From NCBI GenBank assembly GCA_047972995.1, contig JBKEBD010000004.1, positions 1 through 64,000 on the forward strand: a DNA stretch of 64,000 bases, written 5' to 3'. The DNA is from JBKEDC01 sp047972995. GTDB lineage: Bacteria; Bacteroidota; Bacteroidia; Bacteroidales; Prolixibacteraceae. The notes beneath the pieces were generated by a model, which was given only the letters and a program-made list of their open reading frames with translations, was not told where the DNA came from and did not search any database. Shown piece after piece: positions 34,464-42,537 of this stretch (position 1 is its first letter; each line of letters begins with the position of its first letter). The position numbers were made by a program, and so were the translations under genes.

Positions 34464-35714
34464 ATGACAAGGTCTAAAATACGCCGTCTTATTCACAATT
34501 TCCCTAGCCTCTTCTATCTCTTGAAGTGGTTCATTATATGCCTGCCCATTGGCGCAATTGTGGGAAGTGCTTCGGCTGTGTTTTTGCTGAGTTTGGAATG
34601 GGCAGGAGAGTTTCGCGATGGGCACCTGTGGATGATTGCGTTACTCCCCATTGGCGGGTTGCTTGTGGGTGGTATGTATCAGCTTTGGGGCGAAGGTGTG
34701 GTGAAAGGTAACAATCTTCTGCTAGAAGAATTTCACTCGCCAAAGAAAATTATCCCCTTCAAAATGGCTCCTTTAGTGCTCGTGGGCACAGTGCTCACTC
34801 ATCTATTTGGAGGGTCGGCAGGACGAGAAGGCACTGCAGTGCAAATTGGAGGTGCTGTGGCCGATCAATTCACCAAAATCTTCAAATTAAGCAAGAACGA
34901 TCGTAAAATTATCATCTTAGTGGGCGTAGCGGCAGGCTTCGCCTCGGTGTTTGGCACTCCGCTTGCGGGCGCTGTATTTGCGCTCGAGGTAATGGTGCTC
35001 GGACGCATTAGATTGGATGCCATTGTGCCGAGTTTCATGGGCGCCATGCTTGCAAATTTCTTTTGCAACCTCTATCCCATTCATCACACGCACTACCAAA
35101 TGAGCGAAGCGGCATTGCTTACAAGCTTGACGCCCCTCAATTTGCTTTGGGCTGCCGTGGCAGGCATCTGCTTCGGACTCACCGCAAAGCTATTTTCCCA
35201 AACCGTGCATTTCATTGGCGATTGGTTTAAGGCAAAAATTTCCATGCCAATGTTTCGCCCTGTTGTTGGTGGCGTAGTGCTAGCGCTTGCTTTCTTTGTG
35301 GTTTATCAGCTTACTGGTGAAACAAAATACGTGGGCTTAGGTGTCCCCTCTATTGTGCAATCGTTTCAACAACCCATGGCGGGCTATGATTTTATACTGA
35401 AGCTTCTTTTCACTACTTTCACACTAGGCTGTGGCTTTAAGGGGGGGGAAGTTACACCTTTGTTTTTCATCGGTGCTACTTTGGGCAATGTGCTTTGTTG
35501 GTTCATTCCTCTCGACATGAGCCTTTTGGCAGGTATGGGCTTTGTGGGCGTTTTTGCCGGAGCTACTAACACGCCTTTGGCATGCACACTCATGGGCATT
35601 GAATTGTTTGGCATAGAGGGGGGATGCTTCATTGCCATGGCTTGCGGTGTAGCTTATCTTTTTTCTGAGCACACCGGAATTTACAGTGCACAGTTGGTGA
35701 ATGGAAGGAAGTAG
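34464..35714 (+). CDS. CLC-type anion transporter, probably the fluoride-exporting (CLC-F) branch
   Basis: A polytopic CLC protein of 416 residues. The gating-glutamate motif reads GSAG-R121-E122-G-T124, and the later motif reads GFKGGEVTPLFFIGATLG. Ordinary CLCs have GREGP and GxFxP; the Thr after GREG and the GGEVTP version are, as I recall, marks of the fluoride/proton antiporter branch. The N-terminal GSGIP selectivity motif is not seen. ATG 34464 is chosen over an upstream in-frame ATG at 34407, because the -7 box at 34430-34437 lies between them. No fluoride riboswitch is visible in the short leader. Confidence 0.85.
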   Translation: MTRSKIRRLIHNFPSLFYLLKWFIICLPIGAIVGSASAVFLLSLEWAGEFRDGHLWMIALLPIGGLLVGGMYQLWGEGVVKGNNLLLEEFHSPKKIIPFKMAPLVLVGTVLTHLFGGSAGREGTAVQIGGAVADQFTKIFKLSKNDRKIIILVGVAAGFASVFGTPLAGAVFALEVMVLGRIRLDAIVPSFMGAMLANFFCNLYPIHHTHYQMSEAALLTSLTPLNLLWAAVAGICFGLTAKLFSQTVHFIGDWFKAKISMPMFRPVVGGVVLALAFFVVYQLTGETKYVGLGVPSIVQSFQQPMAGYDFILKLLFTTFTLGCGFKGGEVTPLFFIGATLGNVLCWFIPLDMSLLAGMGFVGVFAGATNTPLACTLMGIELFGIEGGCFIAMACGVAYLFSEHTGIYSAQLVNGRK

Positions 35715-35763
35715 TAGAGAGACTGACTACCTAAGTGACCTAACGGTGAGATGTATCCTTATT

Positions 35764-35932
35764 CGATTATTCGGCTCTATGTAGTTTGTAATGGGCAGCA
35801 TGTTAGACTCAGCGGCTCGGAAATCGTGTCTTTTGCCATGAAAATACTTCGCCGTAGGGGATTAATCTCAATCATTAAGATTGAAGCCCGATGGGCTAAT
35901 TGCCCACTACAAACAGCATAGAGCCGAAATCG
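35764..35932. repeat. MITE-like inverted-repeat element between convergent genes
   Basis: Terminal arms TCGGCTCTATG..GTTTGTA.TGGGCA (35771-35797) and its complement (35901-35927) match at 24 of 27 positions and extend weakly outward (CGATT..CGG). The ~100-bp interior encodes nothing. It lies between the CLC gene and amn stops. Confidence 0.55.
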
Positions 35933-35934
35933 TG

Positions 35935-36705
35935 TTAAAACTGCAAATGCTTCACCGAACGACCGTGTTGTTTTATTTCCACTAGTGCATCAATACCCAC
36001 TTGAATGTGGCGTTGCACGAATTGGCTGGTTACTACTTTATCGCTTTTTTCGGTTTTCACACCTGTAGATACCATAGGCTGATCGCTCACAAGCAACAAG
36101 GCACCCGATGGAATTTCATTCACAAAACCTACGGTGAAGATGGTGGCCGTTTCCATATCTACTGCCATAGCTCTTGTCTTGGTAAGATAAGCTTTAAATC
36201 GCTCATCATGCTCCCACACTCTTCGGTTGGTGGTAAACACTACACCCGACCAATAGTCGAGCTGATTTTCTCGAATGGCTGTAGAAACGGCACGTTGCAA
36301 ACTGAAAGCTGGCAATGCTGGCACTTCTGGTGGTAAGTAATCGTTTGATGTTCCTTCTGAACGGATGGCTGCAATAGGTAGAATTAAATCTCCAAGCTTA
36401 TTTTTCTTTTTCAGTCCCCCACATTTCCCTAAGAAAAGTACGGCATGAGGTTCGATTGCAGAAAGTAGATCCATTACGATAGCCGCGTTGGGGCTTCCCA
36501 TTCCAAAGTTAATGATGGTAATGTCATTTGCTGTGGCTGAAGGCATATTTTTATCTAGCCCATCTACCTCAACACCAAATCTTTCAGCAAAAATCTCAAC
36601 ATAGTTATGGAAATTTGTAAGCAGAATGTACTTACCAAATTTTTCGAGCGAAACGCCCGTGTAGCGAGGTAGCCAGTTGGCTACAATTTCTTCTTTTGTC
36701 TTCAT
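35935..36705 (-). CDS. amn: AMP nucleosidase
   Basis: Hydrolyses AMP to adenine and ribose 5-phosphate. It is a nucleoside-phosphorylase-fold protein of 256 residues, the short form. INFGMGSPNAAIVMDLL, FLGKCGGLKKKNKLGDLILP and AVDMETATIFTVG (purine/ribose site) are visible, and SDQPMVSTGVKTEKSD is typical. The ATG at 36705 is preferred to a TTG two codons upstream. A TATCTTTG box (36732-36739, reverse) lies 27 bp away and is the mirror image of the promoter of the divergent HsdR_N gene. Confidence 0.92.
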   Translation of the reverse strand: MKTKEEIVANWLPRYTGVSLEKFGKYILLTNFHNYVEIFAERFGVEVDGLDKNMPSATANDITIINFGMGSPNAAIVMDLLSAIEPHAVLFLGKCGGLKKKNKLGDLILPIAAIRSEGTSNDYLPPEVPALPAFSLQRAVSTAIRENQLDYWSGVVFTTNRRVWEHDERFKAYLTKTRAMAVDMETATIFTVGFVNEIPSGALLLVSDQPMVSTGVKTEKSDKVVTSQFVQRHIQVGIDALVEIKQHGRSVKHLQF

Positions 36706-36731
36706 ATGCAAAATATGTTTATTTTGCGAGT

Positions 36732-36748
36732 CAAAGATAGTATCTTTG
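36732..36748. promoter_or_regulatory. Back-to-back divergent -7 boxes (amn / HsdR_N)
   Basis: CAAAGATA-g-TATCTTTG is a perfect 17-bp palindrome. It places a TATCTTTG box on each strand with 1 bp between them. Each box is at a sensible distance from a start codon (36705 reverse, 36766 forward). Confidence 0.7.
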
Positions 36749-36765
36749 CAGCAATAAAATCAACT

Positions 36766-37215
36766 ATGCACGAATTAAATCTTCCAAAATTCGACTTTCG
36801 CACCAAAACGGAGGGCGACAAGTGCTATATCTTCGATGAAATTCGTCGTAAGTTCATTGTGCTGACCCCCGAAGAATGGGTTCGACAGAACTTTATAAAG
36901 TATTTAGTTCAGCATTTGGACTATCCTGGTTCTCTCATGAACATTGAAGGGGGGCTGAAACTTCATGGTAATAGTTTTCGAGCCGACTTATTGGTGTACG
37001 ACAAGCGAGCAAACCCCTTGTTACTTATTGAATTTAAAGCTCCTCAGGTGAAAATTACGCAAGAAGCTTTCAACCAGATTGCCCGATACAACATAATATA
37101 TCGGGTGCCTTATCTTGTGGTGTCGAATGGTATGCAACATTATTGCTGCCGTGTGAATTTCGAAAAGAACAATTACACCTTCCTAAACGAAGTGCCGAAG
37201 TATGGAGAGCTATGA
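36766..37215 (+). CDS. Stand-alone HsdR_N-like PD-(D/E)XK nuclease-fold protein
   Basis: A 149-residue protein with the N-terminal domain fold of type I restriction R subunits but no helicase. The putative active site is spread over RADLLVYDK (Asp) and LLLIEFKAP (Glu-x-Lys). EEWVRQNFIKYLVQHLDYP is the usual leading helix. Such lone genes are common in Bacteroidetes with no known role, and no hsdM/hsdS is nearby, so it is not part of a restriction system here. ATG 36766 is 18 bp beyond the -7 box; an ATG at 36706 would precede the promoter. Confidence 0.85.
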   Translation: MHELNLPKFDFRTKTEGDKCYIFDEIRRKFIVLTPEEWVRQNFIKYLVQHLDYPGSLMNIEGGLKLHGNSFRADLLVYDKRANPLLLIEFKAPQVKITQEAFNQIARYNIIYRVPYLVVSNGMQHYCCRVNFEKNNYTFLNEVPKYGEL

Positions 37216-37314
37216 ATTAGGAGTGCATGAGTACCAAAGTACCTGAGTGACCTAACGGAGAATAGCGAAACCTACTTAGGTACTTTGAAGCCACTTAGGT
37301 TCTTAATTAAGTAA
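37216..37314 (+). repeat. Degenerate CCTAACGG / ACTTAGG repeat, copy 2
   Basis: GTGACCTAACGGAGAATA, then CCTACTTAGGTACTTTGAAG and CCACTTAGGTTCTT. The order matches 28204-28303. Confidence 0.45.
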
Positions 37315-38763
37315 TTACTTCTTCCAAAAAGCTGGAGAGAACAACACCAAAACGGTGAATAATTCTAAACGACCAAGCAACATAAGGAATGATAAGAACC
37401 ATTTTCCAGCATCGTGAATGACCGCGAAGTTTTGCGTAGGTCCGAGTTCGCCCAATCCGGGACCAATGTTACCCAAACTTGTGGCTACAGCACTCATGGC
37501 AGTGGCTAAATCGGGTTCAAACCATGTAAAGATGATTGTACTTCCTATGAAAATAAGGATGTAAATCATGAAGAATGCCAAGATGTTGGTAATAATGGGT
37601 TGCGAAACGGCTCTACCATTATAGCGCACCGGAATAACAGCATTAGGATGCAACATTCGACGCAATTCGTAGTAGCTATTTTTCAGCAAAAGTAGAATTC
37701 GCATGATTTTAATACCTCCCCCTGTTGAGCCAGCACTCCCTCCGAAGAAAAATGCCGTAAATATCAAGACAATGAGGAAGGGCTGCCAAAGCATATAATC
37801 GGCAGTGGCAAAACCGGTGGTGGTAATGATAGACACCACCTGGAAGATGGCATCGCGGAACGATTCTTCAACTCCGGCATCGGTGGTGTAATACAATCCC
37901 ACACTTATTAGCAGGGTGAAAACAGCAATAAATCCGATGTATGCCTTAAACTCTTCGTTAGATGCTAGTTTTTTTACTTCACCAATCACTAGAGCATAAA
38001 TGAGCGAAAAGTTTGTTCCCGCAATAATCATAAATGCTGTAATAACATATTGAATATAGGGTGAATCCCAATAAGCTATCGAGTCTTGTTTGGTGGAATA
38101 TCCACCTGTTGCCATGGTGGTGAAAGCGTGGTTAATGGCATCGAAAAAATTCATATCGCCCAACCAAAGTAAAACGGTTTCCAACAAGGTGAATCCTAAA
38201 TAGAGTAACCAGAGATATTTGGCTGTCGATTGAATTTTAGGGTTGATTTTATCGGCCACGGGTCCGGGCACTTCGGCAGCAAAGAGCTGCATACCACCAA
38301 TTCCGAAGATCGGCAGAATAGCCAACGACAGTACAATGATACCCATACCACCGAGCCACTGTGTTAAACTTCGCCAAAACAATAGGGCATGAGGTAATTC
38401 TTCAATATTATTCAGTATGGATGATCCGGTGGTGGTGAATCCCGACATGGTTTCGAAGAAAGCATCGGTGAGCGAATGCACTCCGCCCGAAATGAGGTAA
38501 GGTAAACTGCCAAAAAATGAAAAGAGAACCCACACAAAGGCAACCACAACGAAACCATCATTACGACGAATCCTTCGTTCGGCATTCCATGTAAAAGCCA
38601 CAACTATTGCTCCTGAGGCCATGGTTATCAAGGCAGATTTCAACAAAGGTAAAGCTCCGCCATCATTGAAAAACACGCCCACAAAAGCCGAAAGTAACAT
38701 CGTCAACGATTCTACAATTAGCAATGAACCTAATATCTTAAATATTCCCTTTACATTAAACAT
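37315..38763 (-). CDS. trkH: Trk-type potassium uptake membrane subunit
   Basis: The pore subunit of the Trk/Ktr K+ system. It has 482 residues with four membrane-pore-membrane repeats. Selectivity-filter turns are visible as TTTGSS, ATGGYST, TTTGFAT and the last one near SLGNIGPGLG. FFGGSAGSTGGGIKIMR is the conserved intramembrane loop. It lies 4 bp downstream of trkA, so the two form an operon. Confidence 0.94.
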   Translation of the reverse strand: MFNVKGIFKILGSLLIVESLTMLLSAFVGVFFNDGGALPLLKSALITMASGAIVVAFTWNAERRIRRNDGFVVVAFVWVLFSFFGSLPYLISGGVHSLTDAFFETMSGFTTTGSSILNNIEELPHALLFWRSLTQWLGGMGIIVLSLAILPIFGIGGMQLFAAEVPGPVADKINPKIQSTAKYLWLLYLGFTLLETVLLWLGDMNFFDAINHAFTTMATGGYSTKQDSIAYWDSPYIQYVITAFMIIAGTNFSLIYALVIGEVKKLASNEEFKAYIGFIAVFTLLISVGLYYTTDAGVEESFRDAIFQVVSIITTTGFATADYMLWQPFLIVLIFTAFFFGGSAGSTGGGIKIMRILLLLKNSYYELRRMLHPNAVIPVRYNGRAVSQPIITNILAFFMIYILIFIGSTIIFTWFEPDLATAMSAVATSLGNIGPGLGELGPTQNFAVIHDAGKWFLSFLMLLGRLELFTVLVLFSPAFWKK

Positions 38764-38767
38764 AGCA

Positions 38768-40108
38768 CTAACAAGCTGAGAAGAATTTCTTCAATTTTTT
38801 CAATCCCGATCGCAATGCAAACACGATTACACGGTCGCCTGCTTCTAAGCAGGTGTCGCCTTTCACGATGTAAGCACCTTCTCCACGAACTACTCCTCCT
38901 AATATCATTTCTTTAGGAATTCCTAATTCTCGAACTAGCTTGTTTATAATTTTTGATTTTTCTGATAACACCAGCTCAAACATCTCGGCATCTACCGCTG
39001 TTAAGCATTTGGCTTGCGAAATATTTGCTCCTAAAGTATATTTATAGATGTAGCTCGCTGCAATGAGTTTTTTATTCACCAAGCTACCAATGTCCATGCT
39101 TTCGGCTGTTGATAGGAACTCGTTGTTTTCTACCTCTGCCACGGTGCGTTTAATGCCCATTTTCTTTGCTATGTGGCAAGCCAAGATGTTTGTTTCTGAG
39201 CTTCCTGTTAGGGCAATGAAGGCGTCCATGTTGTCCATGTGTTCTTCGCGCAACAAATCTAAATCGCGACCATCGCCACAAATAACAAGTGCGTTTCCTA
39301 ACCTATCGGCTATTTCTTCGCAACGCTTGGGGTCGTTTTCAATGATTTTAATGTTATAGCCATCGCCCAATCGTTCTACGGCTTTTTGTCCTATTCTACT
39401 ACCTCCAATAATCATGATGTTTTTCACTGGAAAAATAGCTTTCCCCATCAGCTCAAACAGTTGGTTCATGTGCGAACGCGTAGTGATAAAGAAAATGATA
39501 TCGCCATCGAGAATTTGGTCTTTCCCACGTGGAATGATGGTGCTGCCCGAACGATTAATTGCCACGGCACTAACTTCCGATTCTATTTGCGATAGTTCTT
39601 CGAATGTTTTATTGAGCACAGGGGCATTGTCGTGTATTTTTATACCCATGAGGAGTAGTTTTCCTTCGGCAAATTCGAGGAACTGACGGGTTCCCACTTG
39701 CTTCACCGACGATGCCACTTCTTTACCCGCCAACGATTCGGGGTAAATAAGCTCATCGACTCCCATGCGCTGTAATTTTTCTTTGAATTTTCCTTTGAGG
39801 TATTCACCATTGTTAATGCGGGCTAGTGTTTTCTTTGCCCCCATGTCTTTGGCAATGACGCACGACATAATGTTGCGTTCTTCGGAAGGAGTTACCGCCA
39901 CAAACAAATCGGCTTTCCCTGCATTTGCTGTTTTTAAATCGCTGAATGATTGCGCATAGCCAGTTACAGTTAGACAGTCTATTTGGTTAGAGATGCTATT
40001 CAACTTCTCTACATCGTTGTCCATTAGAATAATATCATGGTCGTCATCGCTCAACATCTTAGCGAAATGCAGACCAACTTGTCCGGCTCCTACAATAACA
40101 ATCTTCAT
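38768..40108 (-). CDS. trkA: Trk system potassium uptake regulator TrkA
   Basis: A cytosolic NAD(H)-binding gating subunit of the Trk channel. It has 446 residues with two tandem RCK units. The first Rossmann motif is GAGQVGLHFAKML and the second is GGSRIGQKAVERLGDGY, each followed by a C-terminal TrkA_C lobe (VNKTFEELSQ-like and VRELGIPKEMILGGVVRGE). It is the first gene of trkA-trkH. Confidence 0.95.
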   Translation of the reverse strand: MKIVIVGAGQVGLHFAKMLSDDDHDIILMDNDVEKLNSISNQIDCLTVTGYAQSFSDLKTANAGKADLFVAVTPSEERNIMSCVIAKDMGAKKTLARINNGEYLKGKFKEKLQRMGVDELIYPESLAGKEVASSVKQVGTRQFLEFAEGKLLLMGIKIHDNAPVLNKTFEELSQIESEVSAVAINRSGSTIIPRGKDQILDGDIIFFITTRSHMNQLFELMGKAIFPVKNIMIIGGSRIGQKAVERLGDGYNIKIIENDPKRCEEIADRLGNALVICGDGRDLDLLREEHMDNMDAFIALTGSSETNILACHIAKKMGIKRTVAEVENNEFLSTAESMDIGSLVNKKLIAASYIYKYTLGANISQAKCLTAVDAEMFELVLSEKSKIINKLVRELGIPKEMILGGVVRGEGAYIVKGDTCLEAGDRVIVFALRSGLKKLKKFFSAC

Positions 40109-40264
40109 TTTCGATTACTTTCGTTTTTTTAATGCACCCAAAGTAAATTATAAAATACCATTATAGCCACATTTAAGCCCGCTTTTTAACGTAGGGTTGA
40201 TTTTGAACCTATAAAATTTTAGCTCGCAAACTCTATTTCGCATCTTAATTTATCCTTTGGCTAC

Positions 40265-40391
40265 TAGCCTGAGTTTCGGATAAGCTTTCACCACAGGATT
40301 TATTTCAAAAATAGCTGCACTTAGAAGTCTTTTGTTCTTTTTTTTGAGCAGAACAACCTGAGGCAAAATCCTATCCGAAACTCAGGTTACT
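40265..40391. repeat. MITE-like inverted-repeat element
   Basis: CCTGAGTTTCGGATA (40268-40282) and its exact reverse complement (40372-40386) bound a ~127-bp segment. Similarity between the arms continues inward (CC.CAGG.T). There is no coding capacity. Confidence 0.55.
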
Positions 40392-40720
40392 ATATTCAAT
40401 ACAACAAAATTGACGAAAAAGTTTAGCGCTTAATTTTGTTTGCTTTAAAATTACAAGTCTACAAGCCCAAAAGATTGACAGTAAGCTCTAAAAACAAGAC
40501 GCCGTTTTTATAACTGCGCTCTCACTATGCGGTAATATGTGCAACCGAATGGGTTGGCTAGGTAGGAAGAGAAAAATGCAGCCTTGTTAATTATCTACAA
40601 ATAGCTATATAGATATTTAATATCGTATCTTTTAATACAAACCAATTTAAATTTATCTTTACATTTGTGCATCAGCCCTGTTGAACGAAATGCAATCTTA
40701 GTGCTTTTTTAGTTTTCAAA

Positions 40721-40743
40721 GTGTGTGTGTGTGTGTGTGTGTG
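40721..40743 (+). repeat. (GT)n dinucleotide tract
   Basis: Eleven uninterrupted GT units. This is the only long simple-sequence run seen in the window, and it is prone to slippage. Confidence 0.9.
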
Positions 40744-40835
40744 ATTATAAAAGCCGACGATATTTGTGTGATGTATCGATCTTGCATTTTAGACAGAGCT
40801 GATTCTTTTTATCGTTGTTTTGAGTGGACAACGAG

Positions 40836-40876
40836 AGAGCCAACGTAGTTTGTGTGTATACGTTGGCTCTTTTCTA
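40836..40876 (+). terminator. Plus-strand intrinsic terminator downstream of the (GT)n tract
   Basis: Perfect 12-bp arms AGAGCCAACGTA / TACGTTGGCTCT, then TTTTCT. The T-run is on the plus strand, although the nearest annotated gene (rmuC) is on the reverse strand. Confidence 0.75.
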
Positions 40877-40908
40877 TGCTCTTCACTGACCGATTCCCGC
40901 CACAATAG

Positions 40909-42435
40909 TTATTCAAGCATATGTTCGGGAAGGTCTTTTTTCGATTTCACACCTAGCTTTCTCAATTTCTGTGTACTATTCACCAAGTTACCTCTTCCTT
41001 CGCTGAGTTTCTTCATGGCATTATCGTAGCTTATGCGCGTGCTTTCTATTCCTTTTCCTATTTTCTCCATGTCTTCCACAAATCCCACAAACTTATCGTA
41101 GAGTTTTGCTCCGGCATCGGCAATTTCTAAGATGTTTCTGGTTTGGTTTTCTTGCTTCCATATCGATGCTACTGTGCGCAAGGTGGCTAGCAGAGTGGAA
41201 GGGCTCACTATAACTACTTTTCTATCCCAAGCATAGCCATACAAGTCATTATCTCCTTCTATTGCCATGCTAAATGACGACTCAATGGGCAGGAACAAGA
41301 GCACAAAATCGGGTGAATTTATTCCTTTCAGGTTGTTGTAATGCTTCTCGCTTAGTCCTTTCACGTGGGCTTGCAAGCTCGCAATATGTGCTTTTTTACA
41401 GGCTGCTTTTTCGGCTTCATCTTCGGCATTTACCCAATTCGTGTAGGCTACTAACGACACTTTCGAATCGACAATAATGTGTTTATCATCAGGCAAATTA
41501 ATCACCACATCGGGTTGCAAGCGTTTGCCCTCATCGTTTTCAGCACTATATTGCTTGCTGTATTCGGCACCCTCGCGCAATCCTGAGCGTTCAAGCACTT
41601 TGTCGAGAATCATCTCGCCCCAATTCCCTTGCTTTTTATTGTCCGATTGCAATGCTTTGGTCAAACTGTGTGCCTCTTGGCTGATGCGGTGATTTAAATC
41701 TTGTAGTTTTTTCAACTCCGCCTTCATGTCGGTCTGATCTTTCAATCCTTTTTCATAGGTATCTTCCACTTTCTTCTCGAAACTTTTTAGTTTTTCATGC
41801 AGTGGATTCAAAATTTCATGAATGTTCTTTTGGTTCTTTTCGGTGAATTTCTCACTGTTCACTTCCAATATTTTATTTGCCACATTTTCAAACTCCATTT
41901 GGAATTTCTTTTGCAGCTTATCCATATCTTGCTGCTGTTGTGCTAGCTTCTCTTGCAAAGCCTTAAACTGCGCTTGTGTGTGAAGTAAATCGGTGTGCTG
42001 CGTGTCGAAATTTTCTTGCAAAGCTCGTTTTTCTTCTTGCAACTGATTGTGCTGCGCTCTGTGTTCGGCAAAGTTTTGCTGTGTGTTGTACAAATTGGCT
42101 TCTGTTTGGGCGAATTGCTGTTGCACATTTTCATGATTCATTTGCAATTCTTCCATTTTTTGCTGCACCTGCTGCATTTGCTGATTTCGTTCTCTAAGCT
42201 GCACTACTTCTTGTTCTATCTGGCGAAGTTGCGCTATTTCATTCTTAGCTTCTTGATGCTGATTTCTGAAATGTTCAACATTGGCTTGAGCTAGTTGCAA
42301 ATCGGTTTGAAGCCGATGGTACTGCTCAGATTGCTCGCCGCTGTTGCCACCCTTCCATGTTTTTTGCAGCAACTTCACCACCAAAAGCAACAAGGTTGCT
42401 AGTGCTACAAGGATAATTATTTCTAAAACTTCCAT
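40909..42435 (-). CDS. rmuC: DNA recombination protein RmuC
   Basis: A membrane-anchored coiled-coil protein with a C-terminal nuclease-like RmuC domain, implicated in limiting inversions and in processing DNA ends. It has 508 residues. A short N-terminal helix is followed by a very Gln-rich coiled coil (about 40-190) and then the RmuC domain with GNWGEMILDKVLERSGL, DKHIIVDSKVSLVAYTNW and FLPIESSFSMA. It is downstream of the coiled-coil gene at 42538. Confidence 0.93.
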   Translation of the reverse strand: MEVLEIIILVALATLLLLVVKLLQKTWKGGNSGEQSEQYHRLQTDLQLAQANVEHFRNQHQEAKNEIAQLRQIEQEVVQLRERNQQMQQVQQKMEELQMNHENVQQQFAQTEANLYNTQQNFAEHRAQHNQLQEEKRALQENFDTQHTDLLHTQAQFKALQEKLAQQQQDMDKLQKKFQMEFENVANKILEVNSEKFTEKNQKNIHEILNPLHEKLKSFEKKVEDTYEKGLKDQTDMKAELKKLQDLNHRISQEAHSLTKALQSDNKKQGNWGEMILDKVLERSGLREGAEYSKQYSAENDEGKRLQPDVVINLPDDKHIIVDSKVSLVAYTNWVNAEDEAEKAACKKAHIASLQAHVKGLSEKHYNNLKGINSPDFVLLFLPIESSFSMAIEGDNDLYGYAWDRKVVIVSPSTLLATLRTVASIWKQENQTRNILEIADAGAKLYDKFVGFVEDMEKIGKGIESTRISYDNAMKKLSEGRGNLVNSTQKLRKLGVKSKKDLPEHMLE

Positions 42436-42537
42436 AATTTATATTTTTCCTTTCCGGTAATAAAAAAAAGCACCTCGCAAATAATGGAGATGCTTTCTTT
42501 GCTATTTCAAACTCGAATTGTATTCTTTTCGAGCAAA

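Larger units (their letters stand above)
40660..40876 (+). ncRNA. Candidate ~200-nt small transcript
   Basis: A TACATTTG box at 40660-40667 is followed about 200 bp later by an intrinsic terminator pointing the same way, with no conventional gene between. The interval contains the (GT)n tract and a 25-codon frame at 40771-40848 whose stop lies in the terminator stem. A -33 element is not clear. This is a prediction from promoter-terminator spacing only. Confidence 0.3.
40109..40908. other. Gene-poor gap between rmuC and trkA
   Basis: No conventional gene. It contains a MITE-like inverted-repeat element (40265-40391), a possible plus-strand promoter (40660-40667), a (GT)n tract (40721-40743), a 25-codon frame (40771-40848) and a strong plus-strand terminator (40836-40876). 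Confidence 0.6.

Noticed and set aside
36732..36748. Palindrome as a repressor operator only
   Set aside because: Both halves are exact -7 boxes at proper distances from two start codons, so overlapping promoters explain it more simply.
36766..37215. Restriction-modification or defence system
   Set aside because: There is no methyltransferase, specificity or helicase gene nearby; neighbours are nucleotide metabolism and K+ transport.
40721..40743. (GT)n tract as a CRISPR or tandem-repeat array
   Set aside because: It is a simple dinucleotide run with no repeat-spacer structure. No CRISPR array was seen in the window.
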